64,000 bases of DNA from Bryobacteraceae bacterium (GTDB lineage: Bacteria; Acidobacteriota; Terriglobia; Bryobacterales; Bryobacteraceae), in NCBI GenBank assembly GCA_026129905.1, contig JAHCHE010000002.1:341163-405162 (forward strand), read 5' to 3'. Position numbers and translations under genes: made by a program. Shown here in pieces: positions 42,632-51,191 of this stretch; position 1 is the first letter of the stretch, and every line of letters starts with the position of its first letter. The notes under the pieces were generated by a model. The model searched no databases. It saw only the letters and a program-made list of their open reading frames with translations, and had not been told where the DNA came from.

Positions 42632-44236
42632 CTAATCGTCGTTGCCGCCGGCGCTGTTCCGCTGCGCGAGGATGCGCTTGGCGCTTTCGAGAAGCTGCTG
42701 CGCCTTGGGCATCGAATCCATGGCGCGCAGCACCACCGGATCGGTTTCGATGGCGAAGTGCCGCGAAGCGTCAATGCCGAAGGCGGTGATGTACATTTCG
42801 CGCTGCAACTGGCGGCGAATCCAATCGTGGTTCTCGGCGAACTCGGCTTCGGTGAACTCCACGCCCTCATCGAGGAGATACTTGTGAAATTCGTTCAGTA
42901 CGTCCTGGTCGGGCGCCCAGTTCTTCGGCAGGTTGGTGCTGCGCGTGCCGAAGTATTTCGCCGTAAAGTTGAAGAACGCTTGCCGGCGGCCCACCTGCCG
43001 CTGGAAGTTCGACAACTGGGCGTCGGTGAATTTCTCGTCGGGCGCGATGCCGCCGCCGCCGTAGACGGTGCGGCCGCTGTCGGTCATTTTGACGTCGAGC
43101 GGATTCTTGGCGTCCAGGTCCTTGCGGTAGTAGTAGTCGAAGAAGGACTTGTTCGCATAGTCTCGCTGGATCAGGCGGCCGCTTGGCGTGTAGTAGCGCG
43201 CGGTGGTGAGGGCGAGACCGGTATTCTCCGACAGCGGATAAACCGTCTGGACAAGCCCCTTGCCGAAGGTGTTGTCGCCGAGAATCCAGGCGCGGTCGTG
43301 ATCCTGGAGCGCGCCGGCCACGATCTCCGCCGCCGAGGCCGAGAAACGGTCCACTACCACGACGATGGGATAATCCAGGCCGCTGTTGCCGCGGCGCGCG
43401 ACGTAGGGCTTCTCCGGCGAACTCCGGCCGCGGTGCTTCACCACCGTCTGGCCCTTGCGCAGGAAGCGTCCGGCGACGGCGACGCCTTCGTTAAGAAGGC
43501 CGCCCGGGTTCTGCCGCAGGTCGAGAACCAGTCCCTTGATGTTCTTTTCCCCAAGCTGCTCGATGGCGTCTTCGACTTCGCGCGAGGTGTTCTCGTTGAA
43601 CTGCTCGATGCCGAGATAGGCGATGCCGTCCCGGAGGAAGAACGCTTCGCTGACGCTCTTACGGGGAATCTCGTCGCGGATGACGTTGAAAACCAGCGGT
43701 TCGGTGTTACCCTGGCGGCCGATCTTGACCTGCACCGGGGTGCCCTTGGGGCCCTTGAGCAGGTCGGCCACTTCGTTTGTGTTCAAGCCCTCGGTGCTCT
43801 TGTCGTCCACCTCGAGGATGATGTCGCCCGGCCGGATGCCCGCCTTGTAGGCTGGCGAGCCGGTGAAGGGCATTATGACCACGGTCTTGCCGCCGCGTCC
43901 GGCCACCCACATGCCGACCCCGTAGTAGGCGCCCTTCTGGTCTTCGCGCAGAAGCTGGAATTCGCGGGGATCGAAGAAGCTGGAGTGGGGATCCAACGTG
44001 CGCAACATGCCGGGGATCGCGCCGTTGTAAATGGCCGTGTCGGGATTGATCTTGTCGGAGAAGTTCCGTTCCACGACGTCGTACAGCGAAGCAAACGTCT
44101 TGATGCTCCGCTTGATCTCATCCTCGCCGGAGGCGGCCGAGACGCCCGGGAGGGCGGGACCGTAAATTCCTCCCAAAATGGAACAGATCGCGATGAATGC
44201 GGGAATCAGTACAAAAGACCGCCAACGATGGGCCAT
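42632..44236 (-). CDS. S41-family C-terminal processing protease
   Basis: 534 aa, membrane-anchored or secreted (SFVLIPAFIAICSILGGIYG). It has the tail-protease N-domain (TFASLYDVVERNFSDKINPD, RTLDPHSSFFDPREF), a PDZ domain (IMPFTGSPAYKAGIRPGDII) and the Ser/Lys catalytic core: VVVDRFSASAAEIVAGAL carries the serine and LGDNTFGKGLVQTVYPL the lysine. A 130-residue C-terminal extension after TVYGGGGIAPDE is typical of the acidobacterial form. It degrades or trims envelope proteins. It lies between thyX and guaA with short gaps, so the three may be one transcript. Confidence 0.92.
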   Translation of the reverse strand: MAHRWRSFVLIPAFIAICSILGGIYGPALPGVSAASGEDEIKRSIKTFASLYDVVERNFSDKINPDTAIYNGAIPGMLRTLDPHSSFFDPREFQLLREDQKGAYYGVGMWVAGRGGKTVVIMPFTGSPAYKAGIRPGDIILEVDDKSTEGLNTNEVADLLKGPKGTPVQVKIGRQGNTEPLVFNVIRDEIPRKSVSEAFFLRDGIAYLGIEQFNENTSREVEDAIEQLGEKNIKGLVLDLRQNPGGLLNEGVAVAGRFLRKGQTVVKHRGRSSPEKPYVARRGNSGLDYPIVVVVDRFSASAAEIVAGALQDHDRAWILGDNTFGKGLVQTVYPLSENTGLALTTARYYTPSGRLIQRDYANKSFFDYYYRKDLDAKNPLDVKMTDSGRTVYGGGGIAPDEKFTDAQLSNFQRQVGRRQAFFNFTAKYFGTRSTNLPKNWAPDQDVLNEFHKYLLDEGVEFTEAEFAENHDWIRRQLQREMYITAFGIDASRHFAIETDPVVLRAMDSMPKAQQLLESAKRILAQRNSAGGNDD

Positions 44237-44289
44237 TCGATATCCTCCCCAGGGCTACTACCTAAGTATATCGCACCCGGAGCGGGCTC

Positions 44290-45726
44290 TCACCTCGTGA
44301 GCGGATCGTCCACCCACGGCGGAGTGGCCTGCATCAGGCGGGCGAGGCCGGGCTCGAGTTCTTCCATGCGCTGTTTCATCTTCCAGGCGATTTCGCGGTA
44401 GCTGAAGTGGCCCTTCACGCCGCTGCGGAGGCGGCAGATGTACTCGGCTTCGGCGAAGTCCATTTTGAAAAGGAAGCGCGCGCGGGCGGCGAACGGCAGC
44501 AGGTAATGCGACCCCGGGGCCGGCAGGGCGCGGCCGGTCTCGAACGCGGCCTCCATGGCGCGGGCGTACTCGCCGGCGACGCCCGCTTCCTCGATTTGCG
44601 CCGGCGTGACATAGCCGAGCCGCCAGCCGTAATCCTGGCGGAACTGCTGGCAGCGGCGGTGACGGTGCAAATCGCGATAGGCGCCGATGTCCATGACGAT
44701 GTCGTACGCGTACGGCGCTCCGCGGAAGGCGCGGAGCAGCTCGTCCCGGCGGGTGCGCGAGCGCAGGGCCGCGTCGATGACTTCGTCGCGCTGCGCCGCA
44801 CTCCATGAGGCCGCGAGTTCGTACAGCTCGCGGTAGGGCCGGTCCGTGGCCGCGAAGAGCAGCGTGGCGGCGATGTCGGTGGCGGCGTCGGAGGGGCGGA
44901 TCAGGTCGACGTCCGGCGTCTCTCTCTCGGCGGCGGCCGGCAGGTTCTGGAGGGCCCACAGCCGGAGGTCGTTGCGCGAGATCTCCAGGTGGCGGTCCAC
45001 GTCCACGTAGCGAGCCAGGGTCGGGGCAACCGGCTCCGCGGCGGCGTTGAGGTCCCACGGACAGTCCGGATTTTGGGCGCAAACGCCGGCAATTTCATCG
45101 CCGAGTTCGCGCAATTCCCAATAATCGCTGGCTTTAATGCGCCGGATCTGCTTTTCGAGCGTGCGGATGCTGGTTACCTGGCCGACGTTCGTGGAGACGC
45201 CGAAGAATAGCAGGTAGCGCGCCACGTCGAACGCCCGCGCCCGCAGGTTGCGGTCGTAGGCTTTCGGGTCCATGCCGTCGGGCCGGGGGATCTTCTCGCG
45301 CAGCGACTCGAAGGCGGCGGCATGGACCTTGCCGTACGCCTCCAGCAGTTCCCGCCCCGCGGCCTGGCACCGCTCCGCTTGTTGCGAATCGAAGTCCGGA
45401 GGCGTGACGAAGCCGCCCTTGCCGAAGTCCTGGTAACGCGACGAGCGCGCCTGGCCGTCCCACAGCGGCTCGTCCTCCAGCTCGGTGGCGGCCAGCTCCG
45501 AGATCCCTTCGAAGGAGATCACCACGTGGCCCAGGTCGGCGATGGACGCGTGGCCGTACTGGAAGTAGAAGCTCTCGAGAAACTTCCGCGAGTCGTGCGC
45601 GCGGACCCAGTCGAGCGATTTGGCGATGGAATCGGGCGACCGGCTGTAACGCGCCAGGGCGTAGGCGCATTTTTCGGCCGGCATGGGCGCGACGGTGAAC
45701 ACCCGCTTGCGTTTGTCCTGAGACAC
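44290..45726 (-). CDS. thyX: Double-domain FAD-dependent thymidylate synthase-like protein
   Basis: 478 aa, about twice a canonical ThyX. The N-terminal half matches ThyX ([36 protein letters not shown]) and keeps the SxRY half of the motif ([10 protein letters not shown]), but the RHR arginines are replaced by EDE. The C-terminal half has the RHR half ([19 protein letters not shown]) but not SxRY, and ends with a helical region ([20 protein letters not shown]). ThyX makes dTMP from dUMP using methylene-THF, NADPH and FAD, with active sites shared between subunits. It is divergent from dut across 19 bases, which fits dUMP supply. Confidence 0.88.
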   Translation of the reverse strand: MSQDKRKRVFTVAPMPAEKCAYALARYSRSPDSIAKSLDWVRAHDSRKFLESFYFQYGHASIADLGHVVISFEGISELAATELEDEPLWDGQARSSRYQDFGKGGFVTPPDFDSQQAERCQAAGRELLEAYGKVHAAAFESLREKIPRPDGMDPKAYDRNLRARAFDVARYLLFFGVSTNVGQVTSIRTLEKQIRRIKASDYWELRELGDEIAGVCAQNPDCPWDLNAAAEPVAPTLARYVDVDRHLEISRNDLRLWALQNLPAAAERETPDVDLIRPSDAATDIAATLLFAATDRPYRELYELAASWSAAQRDEVIDAALRSRTRRDELLRAFRGAPYAYDIVMDIGAYRDLHRHRRCQQFRQDYGWRLGYVTPAQIEEAGVAGEYARAMEAAFETGRALPAPGSHYLLPFAARARFLFKMDFAEAEYICRLRSGVKGHFSYREIAWKMKQRMEELEPGLARLMQATPPWVDDPLTR

Positions 45727-45745
45727 GAAAGGCTATGATAGCGGA

Positions 45746-46177
45746 TTGCGCATTCGCATCACGAAATTGCATCCGGCGGCGGCCCTGCCGGCCTACGCGC
45801 ACGGCCCCGCGGAGGACGCAGGCATGGATTTACGGGCGGTAGAGGACGCGACGCTCGAGCCGGGCGCGCCGCGCACCGTGCCGACCGGCCTGGCGATCGA
45901 GGTCCCGCCCGGATACGAAGCGCAGATCCGCCCCCGCAGCGGACTGGCCCTGAAGCACGCCATCACGCTGCCGAACGCTCCGGCGACCATCGATCCGGGA
46001 TACCGGGGGGAGATCAAAGTGATCCTCCTCAACCTCGGCCGCGAGCCGTACCAGGTTCGCGCGGGCGACCGGATCGCGCAGATGGTGATCGCGCGCTACG
46101 AAGCGGTGGAGTGGGAAGAGGCGGAGTTGAATGCCACGCGGCGGGGAGCGGGCGGTTTCGGGTCGTCGGGGAGGTAG
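45746..46177 (+). CDS. dut: dUTP diphosphatase
   Basis: 143 aa, complete. All five dUTPase motifs are visible: [60 protein letters not shown] and the C-terminal [11 protein letters not shown]. It is a homotrimer that hydrolyses dUTP to dUMP. The start is a TTG (45746); the nearby ATG at 45735 is out of frame. It is divergent from thyX, the next enzyme in the pathway. Right after its stop codon lies a truncated ABC-F gene on the other strand. Confidence 0.95.
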   Translation: MRIRITKLHPAAALPAYAHGPAEDAGMDLRAVEDATLEPGAPRTVPTGLAIEVPPGYEAQIRPRSGLALKHAITLPNAPATIDPGYRGEIKVILLNLGREPYQVRAGDRIAQMVIARYEAVEWEEAELNATRRGAGGFGSSGR

Positions 46178-46346
46178 TTGGCGCACGCAAGCCGGCGAGT
46201 ATCTCGAGCAGTGTCGATTTTCCCGACCCGTTGGGGCCGATGAGACAAAGGCGGTCGCCCTCGGAGATGGTGAGCGAAATTCCCTGGAACAGCGGAACGG
46301 GTCCGTACGATTTCGCCAGGCCGATCGCGTTGAGCAGTAGCGCCAC
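46178..46346 (-). pseudogene. 5' remnant of an ABC-F ATPase gene (uup-like)
   Basis: ATG 46346 opens LNAIGLAKSYGPVPLFQGIS, then LTISEGDRLCLIGPNGSGKS with a perfect Walker A, then TLLEILAGLRAP. This is the N-terminal 55 residues of an Uup/ABC-F ATPase. Homology stops within a few codons of the dut stop codon, after which the frame merely reads through dut in reverse. The full family length is over 500 residues, so about 90 percent is gone. Uup-type proteins act on ribosomes or branched DNA. A deletion that joined the dut end to this gene is the simplest explanation. Confidence 0.8.
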
Positions 46347-46432
46347 GGAGCCGTTTCCTCTCGAACCATCTTATGGTCTGCACGCCTGCGGCGCGAATGC
46401 CGTCAAGCCTTACCGAAGGGAGTCCAATTTCG

Positions 46433-47191
46433 ATGCGCCTTGCAGTAATTGCTCTGGCATTTGTCGCTATTTTCATTTTCGCGGCAGCCTCCGGACAACC
46501 TCCGGCCGGGCAGGACGTGGAGCGGACGCTTCGCTTTTCCCATACCCAGGCGCCGCAGGATATCCAGGAGATCGCCGTTGCGGTTCGGGTGTTGTCCCAG
46601 CTTCCGCGGACGAATGCGGATGTCGCCGCGAGAACGCTGTCGGTACGCGGCCCCGCCGCGAGCGTGGCGCTTGCCGAATGGGTGTTCAAAGCGCTGGATC
46701 AGCCCCCCGGAGGTTCCGCCCCGGGCGAATACCGGCTTCCGGGCGGCGGCGACGATCTCGTGCGCGTGTTCTTTCTCAAACACGCCATAGCGACGGAGAA
46801 CCTTCAGGAGATCGCCACCGTGGTCCGTTCGACGGCGGACATTCGGTACGCGTTTACCTACAACCGGCTCAGCGCGGTCACGCTGCGTACAACCGAAGCG
46901 CAAATGTCGCTGGCCGCATGGCTGCTGGATCAGCTCGACCGGCCGCCGCAATCGGAGCGCGGAAGCTCGGAAGCGCGGCCGTTCCGGGCGCCGGGCGGCG
47001 GCGACGAGGTGGTGCGCGTGTTTTACGTCCCGGACGTGAAGACGACGCCCGAGTTCCGAAAGTTCGCCGAGCAGATCTGGACGGCGACGCACATTCGGCG
47101 CGCTTTCACGTACAGCCATACGAGGGCGCTGACCCTGCGCGCCACGGCGGCCCAGGTTGCGGAGGCCGAGCAGTTGATTAACCAGCGATAA
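46433..47191 (+). CDS. Secreted three-repeat protein resembling secretin N-domains
   Basis: 252 aa with a signal peptide (RLAVIALAFVAIFIFAAASG). Three repeats of about 70 residues follow: each has a strand (LRFSHTQ, RVFFLKHA, RVFYVPDV), a helix (DIQEIAVAVRVL, LQEIATVVRSTA, FRKFAEQIWTA), a strand (RTLSVRGPAASVALAEWVF, VTLRTTEAQMSLAAWLL, LTLRATAAQVAEAEQLI) and a Pro/Gly linker. This beta-alpha-beta plan is that of the secretin N1/NolW domain, but no secretin barrel is present. It may be a periplasmic adaptor. Function unknown. Single gene. Confidence 0.75.
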   Translation: MRLAVIALAFVAIFIFAAASGQPPAGQDVERTLRFSHTQAPQDIQEIAVAVRVLSQLPRTNADVAARTLSVRGPAASVALAEWVFKALDQPPGGSAPGEYRLPGGGDDLVRVFFLKHAIATENLQEIATVVRSTADIRYAFTYNRLSAVTLRTTEAQMSLAAWLLDQLDRPPQSERGSSEARPFRAPGGGDEVVRVFYVPDVKTTPEFRKFAEQIWTATHIRRAFTYSHTRALTLRATAAQVAEAEQLINQR

Positions 47192-47258
47192 GGCTTCGCG
47201 TTCGCGCGGGAGGGCGGCGCCCGTCGCGCCGGCCAGGGTCATATCATATAAAGGTCCT

Positions 47259-48401
47259 ATGAAGCCGATACTCCTGTTGTCCCTGGCCGCCGCGTCGCTG
47301 GTAATTGCCCGCAGTCCGGAGATGCTTTTCGAACGAACGCTGGTGGACCCCGGCATCAGCGAAACGGCCGCGATTGGCGATTTCAACGGGGATGGCCGTC
47401 TCGACATCTTCTCCGGCGATGCCTGGTACGAGAACCCGACCTGGAAGAAGCACGTCGTCCGCGAGATCAAGGAGTACGGCACATACCTGGAGACGCTGAG
47501 CGACCTGGCGCTGGACGTCGACGGCGACGGCCATGTCGACATCGTGAGTTCCGGCTGGCACCCCAAGCGCTTGTGGTGGTCGCGTAATCCCGGCAAGGCG
47601 GGCGTGAAATGGCAGGACGCGACCATCGACGACGGCTACCCGGTGGAGTTCTCGTTCCTGGTAGACATGGACAACGACGGCAAGGCCGCCGAAGTGCTCC
47701 CGCAGTACGGCTCGAAGGAAGCGCCCACCGCCTGGTACCGCTTCGAGAAGGGCGCATTTCGCAAGTGCGTCGCCAGCAACCGCAGTTACGGGCACGGGAT
47801 CGGCGCGGGCGACGTGAATGGCGACGGGCGCACGGACATCGTCACGCCGGAAGGCTGGCTCGAGGCCCCGGCCGATCCTTGCGCCGGCGAGTGGAAGTTC
47901 CATCCCGAATACAAGCTGGACGCGACCAGCTTCATCTTCGTCATCGATCTGAACGAAGACGGACTGCCCGATCTCCTGAGCGGGCACGGCCACAACTACG
48001 GCGTCTTTTGGATGGAGCAGCGGCGGGACCGCACGTGGGTGAAGCATGTGATCGACGACTCGTGGTCGCAACCGCACGCCTTGACGCTGGTGGATCTCAA
48101 CGGCGATGGCCGAAAGGACCTGCTTACCGGAAAGCGCTTCATGGCGCATGACGGGAAGGATCCCGGAGAGCGGGAGCCGCTGGGTCTCTACTGGTACGAG
48201 TACCGGCCCGGGAGCGGCGGACAGGTATCATGGTCCAGGCATATCATCGATTACGGCGGCCGCGCGGGCGGCGGCATGCACCTTCCGGTGGCCGACATGG
48301 ACGGCGACGGCGACCTGGATTTCGCCGCCGGCGGCAAGAGCGGCCTGTTCTATTTCGAGAACCGGACGAAGACGGCGTCGAAGGAGCGGAAAGCGCGCTG
48401 A
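47259..48401 (+). CDS. Secreted FG-GAP/VCBS-repeat protein
   Basis: 380 aa. Signal peptide (KPILLLSLAAASLVIARS). At least five calcium-loop repeats of FG-GAP/VCBS type are seen: IGDFNGDGRLDIFSG, LDVDGDGHVDIVSSG, AGDVNGDGRTDIVTP, IDLNEDGLPDLLSG, VDLNGDGRKDLLTG and ADMDGDGDLDFAAG. They should build a seven-bladed propeller that binds Ca2+ and perhaps carbohydrate or protein. It stands 24 bases before a Gfo/Idh/MocA gene on the same strand, a pairing common in planctomycete- and acidobacterium-type sugar clusters. Confidence 0.88.
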   Translation: MKPILLLSLAAASLVIARSPEMLFERTLVDPGISETAAIGDFNGDGRLDIFSGDAWYENPTWKKHVVREIKEYGTYLETLSDLALDVDGDGHVDIVSSGWHPKRLWWSRNPGKAGVKWQDATIDDGYPVEFSFLVDMDNDGKAAEVLPQYGSKEAPTAWYRFEKGAFRKCVASNRSYGHGIGAGDVNGDGRTDIVTPEGWLEAPADPCAGEWKFHPEYKLDATSFIFVIDLNEDGLPDLLSGHGHNYGVFWMEQRRDRTWVKHVIDDSWSQPHALTLVDLNGDGRKDLLTGKRFMAHDGKDPGEREPLGLYWYEYRPGSGGQVSWSRHIIDYGGRAGGGMHLPVADMDGDGDLDFAAGGKSGLFYFENRTKTASKERKAR

Positions 48402-48425
48402 TCGCGCGAGGAGGACGGTCAAATC

Positions 48426-49667
48426 ATGCAGGTACAACGTGGCGTTTCCCGGCGCGCGCTGTTGAGCGCGGCCGCGGCGTTTCCATCGGCCCGGCGGGTT
48501 CTGGGCGCGAACGACCGGATCCGGATCGGCGTCATCGGCGCCGGCAATCGCAGCGGGTTGCTGATCGACCAACTTCCAAAGGAGGCGGAGATCGTCTCGG
48601 TGGCCGATTGCTTCCTGGAGCGCGCCGAGCAAGCCAAGGCGAAGCGGCAGGCCCGGTGGCGCATCCACCAGGACTACCGCAAGCTGCTGGACGAGAAGGA
48701 CGTGGACGCGGTGATCGTCGGGACGACGGACCACGCACGGGTCCTGGCTTGCATCCATGCGTGCGAGGCGGGCAAGGACGTCTACGCGGAGAAGCCGCTG
48801 ACGCTGTACGTGGCCGAGGGCCGCGCGTTGGTGAACGCCGTCCGGCGGTACAACCGGATCCTCCAGGTGGGCAGCCAGCAGCGGTCGATGGCGATGAACC
48901 AAGTGGCCTGCGACTTCGTGCGCAAGGGCGGCCTCGGCAGACTGTACTTCGTCCAGGGCGTGAACTACGGTTCGGCGCCGAAAACCGAATCGCCGGCCGC
49001 GGAGCCCGCGCCGGAAGGCATGAATTGGGACATGTGGGTCAACCAGGCGTCCATGCGCCCGTACAGCAAACCGCTCTATACGGGCTGGATGGCCTGGCGC
49101 GACTACTCCGGCGGACAGATGACCAATTGGGGCGCGCACGGCCTGGACCAGATCCAGAGCGCGCTCGGGATGGACGAGACGGGACCCGTGGAGTTCTGGC
49201 CGCTCCGCGACGGGCCGGCCGGGGCGCTGGCGTTCCGCTACGCCAACGGCGCCACCGTGCGGCTGGAGATGCCCGAAAAAGGGAGGCTCTTGGGTGGCGC
49301 GATCTTCGCCGGCGAGAACGGCCGGATCGAGATTTACCGGAACGGCTTGGCCTGCGATCCTCCCGAGCTGATCACCGAACTTCCGGACAAGGAGGAAGTG
49401 GTGAAGTGGGACCGCGCGCAGTGGCAAGCGGAATTCCACATGCACGACTGGCTCCAGTGCGCGCGCTCGCGCCGGCGGCCTTTGGCCGAGGTCGAAGTCG
49501 GCCACCGCTCCGTGAGCCTGGCGCATCTGGCCAACATTACCCGCCAGCTAAACCGCGGACTGCGTTGGGATCCCGCGGCCGAGCGGTTCGTGGACGACGA
49601 TGAAGCCAACGGACTGCTGCGCCGTCCGCGGCGCAAGGGGTACGAACTGCCGCGGCTCTCCTCGTAG
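48426..49667 (+). CDS. Exported Gfo/Idh/MocA-family oxidoreductase
   Basis: 413 aa. The N-terminus VSRRALLSAAAAFPSARRVL is a Tat-type twin-arginine signal. The Rossmann domain follows (RIRIGVIGAGNRSGLLIDQL, DYRKLLDEKDVDAVIVGTTD) with the family motif AEKPLTLYVAEG (EKP lysine). The substrate domain contains NWDMWVNQA, GWMAWRDYSGGQMTNWGAHG and the likely catalytic His in that segment. These enzymes use NAD(P) on sugars, inositols or their derivatives; periplasmic members are thought to hold the cofactor tightly. The substrate cannot be assigned. Probably co-transcribed with the VCBS gene. Confidence 0.92.
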   Translation: MQVQRGVSRRALLSAAAAFPSARRVLGANDRIRIGVIGAGNRSGLLIDQLPKEAEIVSVADCFLERAEQAKAKRQARWRIHQDYRKLLDEKDVDAVIVGTTDHARVLACIHACEAGKDVYAEKPLTLYVAEGRALVNAVRRYNRILQVGSQQRSMAMNQVACDFVRKGGLGRLYFVQGVNYGSAPKTESPAAEPAPEGMNWDMWVNQASMRPYSKPLYTGWMAWRDYSGGQMTNWGAHGLDQIQSALGMDETGPVEFWPLRDGPAGALAFRYANGATVRLEMPEKGRLLGGAIFAGENGRIEIYRNGLACDPPELITELPDKEEVVKWDRAQWQAEFHMHDWLQCARSRRRPLAEVEVGHRSVSLAHLANITRQLNRGLRWDPAAERFVDDDEANGLLRRPRRKGYELPRLSS

Positions 49668-49753
49668 AAACGCGGCCGGCGAACGGCGCGAATTCACGCG
49701 CGTCGCCCGACGATTCCGCCGTAGTCACGGCGACCGGGCAGAGCATGCCTTCG

Positions 49754-51139
49754 CTAAACGCCCTCTTGCTTGCGATGCTGAGGCGCCAGGCCATCGGCGG
49801 CGGCATCCCACTCGTCGATGGGGCTGTCCATGGCGAACCCGGACGCCAATTCGGCATCGCTCCGGCGGGGCCGGGAGGCGGCCGTGCGTTTGGCCAGTTC
49901 CAGCACTTCCTTCAGCCGCTGCGCGACGATCGTTTCTTCGCCCGGCGCCATCATCCACGTGACGATGGTGACTCCCATTGGCGTGCGCAGCGGGATTACC
50001 GGGGGATCGCCTTCCTGTAACGCCTTGAAGCAGTCTTCGCGCGAGAAATTGAATGCCGCTTCGTCCCACTTCACCCACAGCCGCGGCACGTGGTTGGTGA
50101 CCCATTCCGGCACATATCCGGTCTCGACTCCCGGGACCCTGTCCACAACGCTCTTGATGTAATCCACCTGCTTTTTCCAGAAATCCCACTCCGCTTTGTG
50201 GTCCACCTTCACATACCGCTCAACGGCGGCCACCATCCCGATCATGGTTTCCTTGGCGACCTTCAAGTCGCGGCCAATCCCGCTGTACGGGCTTTGAAAG
50301 GTGGCCGCGATGTCGACGAGGTCCTTTCGGCCCAGCAGCAGACCCGCGTTCTGCGGTCCTCGCAATCCTTTCCCGCCGCTGAAGGCGGCCAGGTCGACGC
50401 CCAGTTTGGCGTAGTGGGAGAGATTCCCCGGGGGCGGCAACTCGGCGGCCGCGTCCACCAGGAGCGGGACCCGCGTCTTCTTCGCAATCGCGACGCACTC
50501 TTCGAGCGAAACCTTGCCGCCCGGCGCGTCAAGCTGGTCCCGATACCTGCCAAAGTGCTTGTCGGCGACGAGGAAATAGAGCATGGCGGTGTGGCTGTTA
50601 ATGGCGCGCTCCATCTCGTCCTTGTGTTCGACCTCGACGAGCCGGGCGCCGGCGGCCTCGCATTGCCGTGTCCACCCGGTGCGGTGCAGCTTCTGGACCA
50701 CAACCTCGTTCTTCATACCGTCCGTGAATGGCAGGCGCTTGGCTTTGTCCGGGTCGTCGCCCGCGATGCAAGCGCAGGCGCCCACAAAGATGGCTCCGGC
50801 GGCGCCGGTGGTGACCAGGGCTGCTTCATTACCGGTGAGTTGGGCAATCCGCTCCCCGGTGGCCCGCGTCAGATCGCGGATCGGCGCATAGTGCTGCGCC
50901 GCCTTGTTCATGGCTTCGATCACCTCCGCCGGCATCAGGGAGCCCCCCAGGTGCGTGTAGGTTCCAGCCGCGTTGACGATCGGCTTCAGTCCCAGGCTGA
51001 GGTAGACCCTCCGGGATTCCTCGGTAGCTTTCTGCGCGAGGGCCGCCGCCAGCCGGGGCCCGCCAGGGAAAGCGGCGATTGTTCCGAACAGGCTGATATG
51101 CCGGAAGAATTTACGGCGATTCGAGAAGGAAACGCGCAT
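49754..51139 (-). CDS. Exported SelA-like PLP-dependent enzyme
   Basis: 461 aa. ATG 51139 sits six bases after AAGGGG; an ATG six bases upstream is too close to that site. The N-terminus NRRKFFRHISLFGTIAAFPG resembles a Tat signal. The body is fold-type I, SelA/DgaE-like: IVNAAGTYTHLGGSLMPAEV, ALVTTGAAGAIFVGACACIA, PLLVDAAAELPPPGN and the PLP lysine in DLAAFSGGKGLRGPQNAG. Related enzymes act as lyases on amino-sugar acids such as glucosaminate-6-phosphate. An exported version would be unusual. It is convergent with the oxidoreductase and divergent from the TIM-barrel gene. Confidence 0.88.
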   Translation of the reverse strand: MRVSFSNRRKFFRHISLFGTIAAFPGGPRLAAALAQKATEESRRVYLSLGLKPIVNAAGTYTHLGGSLMPAEVIEAMNKAAQHYAPIRDLTRATGERIAQLTGNEAALVTTGAAGAIFVGACACIAGDDPDKAKRLPFTDGMKNEVVVQKLHRTGWTRQCEAAGARLVEVEHKDEMERAINSHTAMLYFLVADKHFGRYRDQLDAPGGKVSLEECVAIAKKTRVPLLVDAAAELPPPGNLSHYAKLGVDLAAFSGGKGLRGPQNAGLLLGRKDLVDIAATFQSPYSGIGRDLKVAKETMIGMVAAVERYVKVDHKAEWDFWKKQVDYIKSVVDRVPGVETGYVPEWVTNHVPRLWVKWDEAAFNFSREDCFKALQEGDPPVIPLRTPMGVTIVTWMMAPGEETIVAQRLKEVLELAKRTAASRPRRSDAELASGFAMDSPIDEWDAAADGLAPQHRKQEGV

Positions 51140-51191
51140 GGTCATCCCCTTTCACAACTATACTTGTAATCGGTCCGGGAGGCCCTCGCCA

